Part shown: positions 8,172-16,812 of the stretch, one piece after another
Position numbering within the stretch: position 1 is the stretch's first letter
How the letters are laid out: each line of letters begins with the position of its first letter
DNA from: VGBV01 sp963780395
GTDB taxonomy: Bacteria > Actinomycetota > Thermoleophilia > Solirubrobacterales > 70-9
DNA length: 64,000 nucleotides
Assembly (NCBI GenBank): GCA_963780395.1
Contig: CAWABY010000014.1
Span: 62,001-126,000 of the forward strand
Direction: 5' to 3'
Translations under genes and position numbers: made by a program
The notes under the pieces: generated by a model
What the model was told of the DNA's origin: nothing
Seen by the model: the letters and a program-made list of their open reading frames with translations, nothing else
The model's database searches: none

Positions 8172-8939
8172 ATGAAACGAGGCCGGGGCCTGCTGACCGG
8201 TGTTCTGGCCCTCGGACTGCTGCTGGCCTCGGCGCCGGCGGCGTCCGCCAATCACCACGTGATGCGGATCAGCGAGGTCTATCCCGGTGAGATCGCCGAC
8301 CCCGACGAGGAGTACGTGGAGCTGCAGATGCTCGGCGCGGGTCAGGAGTTCGTCAGCAACCAGCTCCACGTGCGCCTATATAACGCGGCCGGGACCCAGG
8401 TCTATGAGGAGGAGTTCCTCACAGACGTCCAGAACGGCGTCAGCCAGGCCACGGTCCTGGCCGGCGATCCGTTCTTCACTCCGGACCTGGCCTTCGACGC
8501 GGCGCCGGCCGGCTACGCGGCGGGAGATGGCGGGGCCGCCTGCATCACGTCTGACTCCTTCGGTCTGCTCGATTGCGTGGCATGGGGATCCTTCAACGAT
8601 CCGCCGCCGACCGCGGTGATCGGCGCCGGGACCCCCGAGGCGGCGATCCCGGACGCCTTCTCGATCAGCCGGACCCAGGCGCGTGGGTGCGCGACGCTGA
8701 TGGAAGGCGTCGACGACAGCGACAACAGCGACGCGGACTTCTCATCGACCGAGGCCACCCCACGGAACAACACGGCGGCGATCACGGAGGTGCCGTGCAC
8801 CACGCCGCCTCCGCCGGGCGGCGGCGGGACCACGCCGGCGACCCCCGCGCCCACGGCGCCCAAGAAGAAGAAGTGCAAGAAGCCGAAGAAGCGCTCGGCG
8901 GCCGCGGCGAAGAAGAAGTGCAAGAAGAAGAAGAAGTGA
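8172..8939 (+). CDS. Secreted LTD-like protein with lysine-rich tail
   Basis: A 255-residue exported protein starting at ATG 8172 (MKRGRGLLTGVLALG), signal peptide ending near SANHH. The domain follows the family pattern: MRISEVYPGE, EYVELQMLG, QATVLAGD, LLDCVAWGSF, DDSDNSDADFS and TPRNNTAAITE. A proline/glycine/threonine linker and a tail with KKKKCKK, RSAAAAKKKCKK and a final lysine run follow. Each tail block carries one cysteine. It lies 7 bases after the repaired stop of the previous gene and is probably in the same transcript. Localisation is inferred from the signal peptide; the role of the tail is unknown. Confidence 0.8.
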   Translation: MKRGRGLLTGVLALGLLLASAPAASANHHVMRISEVYPGEIADPDEEYVELQMLGAGQEFVSNQLHVRLYNAAGTQVYEEEFLTDVQNGVSQATVLAGDPFFTPDLAFDAAPAGYAAGDGGAACITSDSFGLLDCVAWGSFNDPPPTAVIGAGTPEAAIPDAFSISRTQARGCATLMEGVDDSDNSDADFSSTEATPRNNTAAITEVPCTTPPPPGGGGTTPATPAPTAPKKKKCKKPKKRSAAAAKKKCKKKKK

Positions 8940-8949
8940 GCCGGACCGG

Positions 8950-10764
8950 CTACTTCTTGTAGAGCTCCTCGATCTCCTCTGAGTACTTCTCGGCGATCGG
9001 CTTGCGCTTCAGCTTCATCGTCGGCGTCAGCTCGTCGCCGCCGGGCTCCCACTCGATCGGCAGGATCTTGAACTTCTTGATCTGCTCGACGCGGGCCATC
9101 TTCGCGTTCGCCTCCTCGACAGCGGCCTGGATCGCCTCCTCTGCCGCCCCTTCGGAAGCCAGCTCCTCGACCGACTTGCCCTCGAGGCCGTTCTGCTTGG
9201 CCCAGACGGGGGCGTAGTCGGGATCGAGCACGATCAGGGCCACATTGAACGGGCGCTGGTCGCCGATCGCGGCCGCCTGCCCGATCAGCGGGCTCGCGGA
9301 CTTCAGGTGTGACTCGATGTTGGCCGGGGACATGTTCTTGCCGGCCGCGTTGATGATCAGCTCCTTCTTGCGGTCGACGATCTTCAGGTAGCCGTCCTCG
9401 TCGAGCTCGCCGATGTCGCCGGTCAGCAGCCAGCCGTCCTCGTCGAATGTCTCGGCCGTCTTCTCGGGCATGTTTCGGTAGCCCGGCATCACCGACGAGG
9501 CCTTGACCTGCACCTCGCCGTCCTCGGCCAGACGGATCTCGACCCCGGGGACCGGCGGGCCGACCGTGCCCAGCTTGACCTTGCTCGGCGGGTTGCAGGT
9601 GGCGACCCCGCAGGTCTCCGACATCCCCCAGAGCTCGCCGATCGGGATCCCGATCGCGTGGAAGAACTCGAGCACCTCGACGGGCGTCGGCGCGGCGCCG
9701 ACGTTACAGGCGACCAGCTCGTCGAGCCCCATCTTCTGGCGCAGGGGCTTGAACATCGCCTCCTCGGCCTGGGCGACCCCGGCCGCCAGCTCCTCGGGCA
9801 CCTCCTGGCCGCTCTGCTCCAGGCGCACCTTCTGGATCGCGGCCTCCAGGCCCTTCTGGGCGGGGACGCGCTGCTCGTCGGGCAGCTTCGCGAAGCTGGC
9901 CTCGATTCCGGCCTTGAGCTTCTCGAAGATGCGCGGTACCGCGAAGAACCAGGTCGGCCGCACGGCGGCCAGCGAGTCGCCGATCTTGCGCGGGTCAGGG
10001 CAGATCGTGACGCTGACGCCCTTGATCACGGGGAGGTAGTAGTGGGCACCTCGCTCGGCGATATGCGCGGCGGGCAGCCAGGAGATGATCTTGGCGCCGC
10101 GCTCTGGCAGCTCGAGGATCTCGTCAACGCCGCCGACGAGGCCCATCAGGTTGCGGTGGGTCAGCTGTACGCCCTTCGGCGGGCCGGTCGTCCCCGAGGT
10201 GTAGATCAGGGTCAGCATGTCGTCGGGCACCAGCTCGTCCACGATCGGGGCGGGGTCGTAGTCCGGGTCCATCTGCTCGACCTCTTCGAGCGTGTGGTCT
10301 CCACCGTCGCCGTCGACGACGATCACGTGCTCGATCTCCGGCAGCTCCTTGCGTGCCTTGTTGAACAGGTCCAGGAACATCGTCTCGACGATCGCGACCT
10401 TGCTCCCGGCGTCCGAGCAGACGTACTGGATCTGCTCGGGCGAGGAGGTCTGGTAGATCGAGAAGGGGATGCCGCCCAGCGAGACGGCGGCGAGGTCGCT
10501 GGGGATGAACTCCGGCCGGTTGTTGAGCATGAGGGCGACCGTGTCGCCCTTCTTCACGCCCAGCTTGGCGAGGCCGCCGGCGATGCGGTGGACGCGGTCG
10601 CGCAGGTCGTTCCAGCTGATCGTGTACGAGTCGTCCTCCGTCCGGATCGCGACGTCGTCGCCGAGCTTGTCGACGGATGCGTAGAACGCCTTGACCAGAT
10701 TCGGGGCCGGGAGCTCTCCGAGCTCCCCACCGCTCGCATATCGCTCAGCAGTCGTCACTTCCAC
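8950..10764 (-). CDS. AMP-dependent long-chain fatty-acid-CoA ligase
   Basis: A 604-residue adenylate-forming enzyme of the FadD15 type. It activates a fatty acid with ATP to an acyl-adenylate and transfers it to CoA. The P-loop-like YTSGTTGPPKG is present, with the later GELWGMSETCG, LLTGDIGELDEDGYLKI and RKKELII motifs of the C-terminal hinge. The length is typical of actinobacterial and plant-like long-chain ligases. It ends 11 bases from the stop of the convergent secreted protein at 8939. It lies downstream of dxr and rseP on the same strand with 62 bases to rseP. Substrate chain length cannot be read from the sequence. Confidence 0.9.
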   Translation of the reverse strand: MEVTTAERYASGGELGELPAPNLVKAFYASVDKLGDDVAIRTEDDSYTISWNDLRDRVHRIAGGLAKLGVKKGDTVALMLNNRPEFIPSDLAAVSLGGIPFSIYQTSSPEQIQYVCSDAGSKVAIVETMFLDLFNKARKELPEIEHVIVVDGDGGDHTLEEVEQMDPDYDPAPIVDELVPDDMLTLIYTSGTTGPPKGVQLTHRNLMGLVGGVDEILELPERGAKIISWLPAAHIAERGAHYYLPVIKGVSVTICPDPRKIGDSLAAVRPTWFFAVPRIFEKLKAGIEASFAKLPDEQRVPAQKGLEAAIQKVRLEQSGQEVPEELAAGVAQAEEAMFKPLRQKMGLDELVACNVGAAPTPVEVLEFFHAIGIPIGELWGMSETCGVATCNPPSKVKLGTVGPPVPGVEIRLAEDGEVQVKASSVMPGYRNMPEKTAETFDEDGWLLTGDIGELDEDGYLKIVDRKKELIINAAGKNMSPANIESHLKSASPLIGQAAAIGDQRPFNVALIVLDPDYAPVWAKQNGLEGKSVEELASEGAAEEAIQAAVEEANAKMARVEQIKKFKILPIEWEPGGDELTPTMKLKRKPIAEKYSEEIEELYKK

Positions 10765-10826
10765 CGGGACTCTCCTCTCCTCGCGGTAGCAGGGTGAAAG
10801 CTACCGGAGCGTGTACGCCCGGGCGG

Positions 10827-12062
10827 CTAGCGGATGCCGAAGCCCTTGTCGTTGATGATGCGGTCGAGGTCGTTGCTGAGGCCGATGAAGGCGAGAAACA
10901 GGATCAGGAGGAAGCCGATCGCGCCGCTGCGCTCCATGACGCTGAACGGGACGCGGCGGCCGCGGACCTTCTCGACCACGCTCCAGAAGATGTGCCCCCC
11001 GTCGAGCGGCAGGAAGGGCAGCAGGTTGAGCAGCGCCAGCGAGAGGCTGATGACGCCGAGGATGCCGAGCGCCAGGCGCCAGTCGACGCTGACGGCCTGC
11101 CTCGTCGCCTCGTAGCTGCCCACGACTCCGGAGAGCTTCTCCCGCTCCTCAGCCTTGAACAGGCGGGAGAAGATGCGCCCGGTCTCAGAGGTGATGAACC
11201 ACATCTGGTCTCCGGCTGCGGTCACGGCCTCTCCAGGTGAGCGCCCGACCGGGACGGTGTCGGTGGCCTCGTAGGCGAACCCCAGCCGGAACCGCCCTGG
11301 GTCGGCGCCCTCCTCCACCGGCGGCGCGTTCTCGTCGTAGTAGGGCGTCGCCTGAACGGTGAGCTCCTTGCCGCCGCGGTCGATCACGATCGTCGCCGGA
11401 TCGGTCGCCTCGCAGCCGTCGACCGGATCCCCGGCGCAGCTGTGTGTGTTGACCTGGTCGGTCAGGGCCCGCGCGCGGTCGCTGACGTCCTCGTCTGTGG
11501 GCCGTACGCCGTCGACAGCGACCACCCGGTCACCCGGCTGCAGCACGGCCGCGGCGGGAGAGCCATCCTCGATCTCGCCGACCTCCAGGTTGGTCGCCTT
11601 CTGTGCCGCGAGGGCCAGCACAAAGAAGATCAGGAAGGCGACCAGGAGGTTCACAGCGGGGCCGGCCGCGATCACGACGATCCGCTTCCAGACGGGCATG
11701 TTGTAGTACGCGCGCTCGCGCAGCTCCGGCGGCAGCGGCTCGCCGGGTCGGCTCACCCCTTCTCCGGGGTCTTGGTCGACCGACTCGACACGCTCAAGGA
11801 AGCCGACGTCCCTGGCCTCCGGGTCCGACTCCGGCGGATCCACCTCGTCGGGGTTCATGCCGGTGATCTTCACGAAGCCCCCCAGCGGCAGCCAGCCGAT
11901 CCCGTACTCGGTCTCGCCGCGCCTGAAGCTCCACAGCTTCGGTGGGAAGAAGAGGAAGAAGCGCTCGACGCGCATCCCGGTCCACTTGGCGGCGATGAAG
12001 TGCCCGAACTCGTGCAGGATGATCAGCAGGGCGAACCCCGCGAAGGCGAGGAGCCAGCTCAT
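10827..12062 (-). CDS. rseP: Site-2 zinc metalloprotease, RseP family
   Basis: A 411-residue intramembrane protease that cleaves anti-sigma factors or other membrane proteins within the bilayer. The zinc-binding HEFGH is at residues 17-21 in the first membrane helix. A PDZ domain lies in the middle (about 150-270). The conserved C-terminal NLLPFLPLDGGH supplies the third metal ligand Asp. Three to four membrane segments are visible. The gene follows dxr (72 bases), an arrangement common in bacteria including mycobacteria. The substrate here is unknown. Confidence 0.9.
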   Translation of the reverse strand: MSWLLAFAGFALLIILHEFGHFIAAKWTGMRVERFFLFFPPKLWSFRRGETEYGIGWLPLGGFVKITGMNPDEVDPPESDPEARDVGFLERVESVDQDPGEGVSRPGEPLPPELRERAYYNMPVWKRIVVIAAGPAVNLLVAFLIFFVLALAAQKATNLEVGEIEDGSPAAAVLQPGDRVVAVDGVRPTDEDVSDRARALTDQVNTHSCAGDPVDGCEATDPATIVIDRGGKELTVQATPYYDENAPPVEEGADPGRFRLGFAYEATDTVPVGRSPGEAVTAAGDQMWFITSETGRIFSRLFKAEEREKLSGVVGSYEATRQAVSVDWRLALGILGVISLSLALLNLLPFLPLDGGHIFWSVVEKVRGRRVPFSVMERSGAIGFLLILFLAFIGLSNDLDRIINDKGFGIR

Positions 12063-12133
12063 GGAGCTGGCTCCGTAGACGTGTGCGGGCAGCTCATGAG
12101 ACGGCCAGGCCCTCGATCAGTCCGCGGGCGTGC

Positions 12134-13252
12134 TCACGCGCGCACCGCGTCGGTCTCGAACAGCTGCTCGAAGTGCCCGGCAGAGCCCGTCGGCACCTCG
12201 TCCAGGCAGCGGTCGATGACCTCGGCGATGCCGGTGAACGGAATGCGGCCCTCGAGGAAGGCGCCGACGGCGACCTCGTCGGAGGCGTTCAGCACGCACG
12301 GGGCCGTCCCCCCGACCTCGCCGGCCTCGCGCGCCAGGCGCAGGCAGGGGAAGGTGTCGGCGTCGGGCGGCTCGAACTCGAGGCTGCCGACCTCGGCCAG
12401 GTCCAGGGTCGGCACGTCCACGTCGGCGCGCTCGGGCAGGTGCAGCGCGTAGGAGATCGGGACCTTCATGTCGGGGTAGCCCAGGTGGGCGAGCGAGGCG
12501 CCGTCGTTCAGGTGCACCAGCGAGTGCACGATCGACTGGGGGTGCACGACGACCTCGATGCGCTCGTAGGGGACCGCGAAGAGGTGATGGGCTTCGATCA
12601 TCTCGAAGCCCTTGTTCATCAACGTCGCCGAGTCGATCGTGATGCGGCCGCCCATGTCCCAGGTCGGGTGGGCCAGCGCCTCGGCCGCGCTGACGCCCGC
12701 CAGATCCGTGCGGCCGCGGAAGGGCCCGCCCGAGGCGGTCAACACCAGTCGCGTCACCGTCCCGGGCACCGGCTCGGAGCGGATCAGCTGGTACAGCGCC
12801 GAGTGCTCGGAGTCGACGGGGATCAGGCGCGAGTCGGTCGCCTCGGCCAGCGCCGTCACCAGCTCGCCGCCGATCACCAGGGACTCCTTGTTCGCGAGCG
12901 CGACGTCGATGCCCTCGGTCAGCGCCACGATCGTCGGGCCCAGGCCCGCCGCGCCGACGATCGCGTTGAGGACGAGGTCGGCGCCCGACTCCGAGACGAG
13001 CTCGCGAATCCCGTCCTCGCCGGCCAGCACTCGTCCCCCCCACTGGCTTGTGGCCTGCTCAGCCGCGGCCGGGTCGGCGAGCGCGACGGCGGGAGCCCCG
13101 TGCTGCTTGGCCTGCTCCAGCGCCTGCTCCCAGCTCGAGCCGGCCGACAGCCCGGCGACCTGAAGCCGGCCCTCGGAGGCGGCGATCACCTCCAGCGCCT
13201 GGGTGCCGATCGAGCCCGTGGAGCCGAGTATCAGGACCCTTTTCATGTGCAA
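12134..13252 (-). CDS. dxr: 1-deoxy-D-xylulose 5-phosphate reductoisomerase
   Basis: This 372-residue NADPH-dependent enzyme converts DXP to MEP, the first committed step of the non-mevalonate pathway. The N-terminal GSTGSIGTQAL dinucleotide site is clear. The metal/substrate region PVDSEHSA, the TASGGPFRG loop and the HPTWDMGGRI block also match the family. It is the first gene of the dxr-rseP-ligase run, with ATG 13252 directly at the expected N-terminus. A plausible promoter (TTAAGG, 18 bases, TACACT on the minus strand near 13288-13317) overlaps the end of the preceding gene. With ispG at 4102, two enzymes of the same pathway lie in the window. Confidence 0.95.
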   Translation of the reverse strand: MHMKRVLILGSTGSIGTQALEVIAASEGRLQVAGLSAGSSWEQALEQAKQHGAPAVALADPAAAEQATSQWGGRVLAGEDGIRELVSESGADLVLNAIVGAAGLGPTIVALTEGIDVALANKESLVIGGELVTALAEATDSRLIPVDSEHSALYQLIRSEPVPGTVTRLVLTASGGPFRGRTDLAGVSAAEALAHPTWDMGGRITIDSATLMNKGFEMIEAHHLFAVPYERIEVVVHPQSIVHSLVHLNDGASLAHLGYPDMKVPISYALHLPERADVDVPTLDLAEVGSLEFEPPDADTFPCLRLAREAGEVGGTAPCVLNASDEVAVGAFLEGRIPFTGIAEVIDRCLDEVPTGSAGHFEQLFETDAVRA

Positions 13253-13312
13253 ACGCTTCGTTTCTGAATCCGCATGACGGCCGCCCAGTGTAGGGACGGG
13301 TCTCAGCGGCCC

Positions 13313-13849
13313 TTAATCGAAGAAGTTCGAGTCGAACGACTTCGACACCAGCACCCCGTTTCGGAAGCAGAACTGGAAGTCGTCGATGCCGAACAGCCCC
13401 TCATCCTCTTGCGCGTAGTAGACGCACTCCAACCGGCGGCGCTTGAAGGACTCCTCGCTGAGCGGCTCGCCCAGCCGCGCCCGGACGACGGACTCGGGCG
13501 TGCCGGGATCGATCAGGTCGTACTGCGCCTTCGTGATCGCGCGCTCGTCGATCTCGTCCTCGACCTCGTTGACGCCGACGACGATGAGCGCCGCGCACCC
13601 ACCCAGGAACAGCAGCACGGCCACGCAGGCCGCGGCGATGGCGCCCGCGATCGCCCACGGGTTGGTGGGCTTGGGCTCGGGGGCGGGTATGGGCTTGCCC
13701 TTGGCGGCGCCTGGCGGCGTCTGCGGGCCGACCCTCATCGTCCAGGCAGTGCCGTCCCACCAGCGCGCGCGGGCGGTTCCGAGCGGGTCCGGGTAGTAGC
13801 CGGGCTTCGCCCCCTTGGCGGGAGGCTTCTGTTGGCTCAGGTCGGTCAG
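13313..13849 (-). CDS. DUF2510 membrane protein, start uncertain
   Basis: The N-terminal part encodes a DUF2510 module with GYYPDP and ARWWDG-x2-WT, a short domain common in actinobacterial membrane proteins. One membrane helix (IAGAIAAACVAVLLFLGG) and a soluble C-terminal domain of about 100 residues follow, with two cysteines and the pattern DPGTPESVVRARLG. The first ATG in frame (13738) lies after DUF2510, so translation must start earlier. An in-frame stop at about 13864 leaves only CTG codons at 13849 or 13840, and the first falls in a terminator hairpin. A CTG start, or a small sequence error, is therefore likely. Function unknown. Confidence 0.68.
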   Translation of the reverse strand: MTDLSQQKPPAKGAKPGYYPDPLGTARARWWDGTAWTMRVGPQTPPGAAKGKPIPAPEPKPTNPWAIAGAIAAACVAVLLFLGGCAALIVVGVNEVEDEIDERAITKAQYDLIDPGTPESVVRARLGEPLSEESFKRRRLECVYYAQEDEGLFGIDDFQFCFRNGVLVSKSFDSNFFD

Positions 13850-13880
13850 CGGGGTGAGGCTAACGCAGCCTCACCCCGCT
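13848..13880 (-). terminator. Strong hairpin after the secreted protein gene
   Basis: A perfect 13-base inverted repeat (AGCGGGGTGAGGC and its complement) is separated by a 7-base loop. It begins 21 bases after the stop of the minus-strand gene ending at 13902. There is no clear T run on the minus side, so termination is plausible but not textbook. It also sits at the start of the DUF2510 gene and could affect its translation. Confidence 0.6.
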
Positions 13881-13901
13881 TCCCGTTCCCGAGCGGTCTG
13901 C

Positions 13902-14420
13902 CTAGCGGACCTGGAAGGCCGACAGCTGGAACTGGCGCACCCGCAGGTCGTTGACGTTCTCGTTGCACGCCACCGACAGGGTGTGCTTGCCGCCCAGCGG
14001 CGCGGTCACGATGTTGATGCCGTAGCCGCTGCCGTGGTCGGCGACCTTGATCGGGGCCTGGACCCTGATCGTGGTGCCCGCGATCGGGGCGTTGTCCGCT
14101 TCAAGGCGGCAGTCGCCGCGCGCGTCGCCGCCGATCCCTTCGAAGTTGCCGTCGAAGGAGATGTAGTACTTGCGCGGGAACCCGGTCGACCCGTCGACGT
14201 TGACCGTCGCGCAGTCGACGTACGTGCCCGCGGCCGCCGGGTCGCAGTTGGTGCCCGTGGCCGTCTTGCTGAACGGCAGCACCTTCAGGCGCGCGTCCTT
14301 GTCGAGCCCCTTGTAGGTGATCTTCTTGGCCGCGTAGGCGGTGCCACCCACGGCGGCGATCAGCGCGACCATCGCGACGATCATCGCCGGCGACGGCCGC
14401 CGCAGCTTCAACTTCCTCAT
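13902..14420 (-). CDS. Secreted or membrane-anchored protein of unknown function
   Basis: A 172-residue protein beginning MRKLKLRRPSPAMIVAM. This N-terminal type, positively charged with RPSPA and then a hydrophobic segment ending GGTAYAA, recurs in exported proteins of this lineage. The mature part is a beta-rich domain of about 140 residues with four cysteines (TNCDP, DCATV, GDCRLE, VACNE) that could form two disulfides outside the cell. An AAGGAG ribosome site precedes ATG 14420. The gene is followed by a strong hairpin at 13848-13880. No function is recognised. Confidence 0.75.
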   Translation of the reverse strand: MRKLKLRRPSPAMIVAMVALIAAVGGTAYAAKKITYKGLDKDARLKVLPFSKTATGTNCDPAAAGTYVDCATVNVDGSTGFPRKYYISFDGNFEGIGGDARGDCRLEADNAPIAGTTIRVQAPIKVADHGSGYGINIVTAPLGGKHTLSVACNENVNDLRVRQFQLSAFQVR

Positions 14421-14530
14421 CTATCCCACTCCTTTTCCTGCGTCGTGTGCAGTTCCCCCGAGAAACCGGGTGGTGCGCGAGAGTTGCGCTCCAGCCGCCC
14501 GCGGACGCGAAGTCGTAGCAGGCGGCGGTG

Positions 14531-15535
14531 TCAGTAGACGAACGCTACCGCCAGGTAGTAGCCCGCGACGACTGTGAACAGGACCGCGTCGAGGCGGTCG
14601 ATCAGGCCCCCGTGCGGGCCGAACAAGGTCCCGGTGTCCTTGATCTCCAGGTCGCGCTTGACCATCGAGGCGAACAGGTCGCCGATTGGCGCCAGCACGG
14701 CCACGCACATGCCCATCAGCAGGGCGTCGATGCCGGGCAGCCAGTCCTGGTAGAGGCCCGCGAACCAGAAGCCCATGGTGCCGCCGATGAAGCCCCCGAT
14801 CAGGCCCTCAAGCGTCTTGTTGGGCGAGATCCGCGGCGTGATCTTGCGGGAGCCGAACAGGCGCCCGGCGCCGTAGGCGGCCGTGTCGCCGATGAAGGTG
14901 GCGACGAGCACGTCGACCAGCAGCGCCGCGCCGTGATCGGGCAGGTCACGGAGCAGCATCGCGTGCGAGAGGCCGATCCCCAGCCACAGGACCCCCAGCA
15001 TCGTGATCGCCATCGAGGTGGTGACCCGGTCGTGGGACTCGCGCGCGGCGGCAAAGATGAAGATCAGCGGGAAGCTCGCGGCCACCGCCAGCAGGATCTG
15101 GAAGGCCGACCCGTAGTGCGCGGCGACGACCATCCCCGCCACGACCAGATACGCGGGCAGCATCACCGGTCGCGCCCGCGCCGTCATGCGGAAGTACTCG
15201 CGCAGGCCGAGGACCCCGAGGCCGATCATCGCCAGCATGAACAGCTCTTCCCCGACGATGACGATGACGATCGCGAACACGACCCAGGGGATCGCGACCA
15301 GCACCCGAGCCGATGTCTCCGAGCGCGCGAAGGGGAGCCGCCGCCATAGCGGCGGCTTCTCGGCGCGGACCCGCTCCCCCCCGGCGTCCACCCGCTCGAT
15401 CCTGATCTGGGGCGGCTCCGCCTCCTCGGCCTGGGAGGCGTCGGGATCTGGCTCGGGTTCCCTCTGCTCGGCGTCCCTGCCCAGGCGCCTGAACCGGAAG
15501 GTCGGCGGATCCAGGTCGTCCATGGGAGGGCTCAC
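14531..15535 (-). CDS. cdsA: Phosphatidate cytidylyltransferase
   Basis: CdsA makes CDP-diacylglycerol from phosphatidic acid and CTP, the precursor used by PgsA (gene at 913). The 334-residue protein has about 75 charged cytoplasmic N-terminal residues and then some eight membrane helices. The family signature near the C-terminus is present as SMVKRDLEIKD, then GPHGGLIDRLD. The usual order is PGHGG, so Gly and Pro are exchanged. ISPNKTLEG is also typical. The gene follows uppS with 22 bases between them, the common uppS-cdsA pair. ATG 15535 gives the long N-terminus; a later start is possible. Confidence 0.9.
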   Translation of the reverse strand: MSPPMDDLDPPTFRFRRLGRDAEQREPEPDPDASQAEEAEPPQIRIERVDAGGERVRAEKPPLWRRLPFARSETSARVLVAIPWVVFAIVIVIVGEELFMLAMIGLGVLGLREYFRMTARARPVMLPAYLVVAGMVVAAHYGSAFQILLAVAASFPLIFIFAAARESHDRVTTSMAITMLGVLWLGIGLSHAMLLRDLPDHGAALLVDVLVATFIGDTAAYGAGRLFGSRKITPRISPNKTLEGLIGGFIGGTMGFWFAGLYQDWLPGIDALLMGMCVAVLAPIGDLFASMVKRDLEIKDTGTLFGPHGGLIDRLDAVLFTVVAGYYLAVAFVY

Positions 15536-15557
15536 CCGACCAGGCCCCTCTCGAACA

Positions 15558-16220
15558 TCATCGTGCGCCGAAGCGCCGCTGGCGCTCCTCGTAGATCCGC
15601 AGGGAGTCCTCGAACGCCTCGCGGCCGAAGTCGGGCCAGAGCTCTTCGCGGAAGACGAACTCCGAGTAGGCGCACTGCCACAGCAGGTAGTTCGAGATCC
15701 GCTGCTCGCCGCTGGTGCGGATCAGCAGGTCGGGGTCGTGCATCTCGGGCGCGTACAGGCCCCGCCGGAAGTCCTTCTCGTCGCCGCCGTCGAAGGCGCG
15801 CGCCGCGTCGAGGATCTCCGCCCGGCCGCCGTAGTTGAAGGCGACGAACAGCGTGATGCGCTCGTTCTTCGCTGTGATTTGCTCGGCCTGGTCCATGCGG
15901 TCCTGGAGCTCGTCCGGGACGCCGTCGCGGCGGCCGATGAAGCGCATCCGAACGCCCTCCTCGTTCAGCTCCGGGGTCTCGCCGTCGATGCGCTCCGCGA
16001 ACATCGCCATCAGGCCCTCGACCTCATCGCGGGGACGCGACCAGTTCTCGGTCGAGAAGGAGTACACGGTCAGCTCCTCGATCCCCAGCTCGACCGCGTC
16101 GCGCAGGCGCGCCTTGACGGCGTCGGCGCCGGCCCGGTGGCCTTCCACCACAGGCAGCTCGCGCTGCTGGGCCCAGCGGCCGTTTCCGTCGGTGATGATC
16201 GCGACGTACTTGGCGGACAT
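15558..16220 (-). CDS. uppS: Undecaprenyl diphosphate synthase, cis-prenyltransferase
   Basis: A 220-residue cis-prenyltransferase that elongates farnesyl or a related diphosphate with IPP to make the lipid carrier for peptidoglycan. The N-terminal ITDGNGRWA carries the catalytic Asp; the usual motif is DGNGRWA. STENWSRP and the later RTSGEQRISN and CAYSEFVF blocks are standard. It is short at the N-terminus, which begins only six residues before the motif, and ATG 16220 is the natural start. The product chain length cannot be read directly. It lies between frr and cdsA in a classic order. Confidence 0.92.
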   Translation of the reverse strand: MSAKYVAIITDGNGRWAQQRELPVVEGHRAGADAVKARLRDAVELGIEELTVYSFSTENWSRPRDEVEGLMAMFAERIDGETPELNEEGVRMRFIGRRDGVPDELQDRMDQAEQITAKNERITLFVAFNYGGRAEILDAARAFDGGDEKDFRRGLYAPEMHDPDLLIRTSGEQRISNYLLWQCAYSEFVFREELWPDFGREAFEDSLRIYEERQRRFGAR

Positions 16221-16248
16221 GAGGAGCCTCGGGCAGGACGAAGGTGTC

Positions 16249-16812
16249 CTAGACCTCGAGTATCTCCTCCTCCTTGCCCTTGAGGAGGCTGTCGATCTCC
16301 TTGATCGAGTCGTCGGTCTGTTTCTGCAGCTCGCTCTCGGCGCGGTGCTCCTCGTCCGAGCCGGCATCCCCCTCCTTCTTCAGCTCGCGCAGGTCGTGCA
16401 TGACGTCGCGGCGGATGTTGCGGACCGCCACGCGGCCATCCTCGGCGACGTTGTGGACGATCTTGACCAGCTCCTTGCGTCGCTCCTCGGTCAGCTCCGG
16501 GATCCCGAGGCGGATCACGTTGCCGTCGTTCGAGGGGGTCAGGCCCAGGTCGGACTCCATCACCGCCTTCTCGATCGCGCCGATCGAGCTCTTGTCGTAG
16601 GGGGTGAGCGTCAGCATGCGGGCGTCCGTGGCGGCGACCTGGGCCAACTGCTTGATCGGCGTCTCGGCGCCGTAGTAGTCGATCATCAGCCGGTCCAGCA
16701 GGTGCGGCGAGGCGCGGCCGGTGCGGACGGTGGCCAGCTCGTTGCGGGTCGAATCGACCGACTTGCCCATGCGGCCCTTGGCGTCCTCGAGCAGCTCGTC
16801 TATCAGCTCCAT
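16249..16812 (-). CDS. frr: Ribosome recycling factor
   Basis: A 187-residue protein of normal length that splits post-termination ribosomes together with EF-G. The family pattern is visible: VRTGRASPHLLDRLMIDYYG, TPYDKSSIGAIEKA, GNVIRLGIPELTEERRKEL and VRNIRRDVMHDLREL. Its ATG overlaps the stop of pyrH by one base (TGATG), which indicates translational coupling. The order rpsB-tsf-pyrH-frr is one of the most conserved bacterial operons. Confidence 0.96.
   Translation of the reverse strand: MELIDELLEDAKGRMGKSVDSTRNELATVRTGRASPHLLDRLMIDYYGAETPIKQLAQVAATDARMLTLTPYDKSSIGAIEKAVMESDLGLTPSNDGNVIRLGIPELTEERRKELVKIVHNVAEDGRVAVRNIRRDVMHDLRELKKEGDAGSDEEHRAESELQKQTDDSIKEIDSLLKGKEEEILEV

Noticed and set aside
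7437..8939. A single 500-residue secreted protein covering two genes
   Set aside because: The second half begins with its own ATG and a textbook signal peptide, and the join lies in an A run where one added base gives a stop. Two genes are much more likely.
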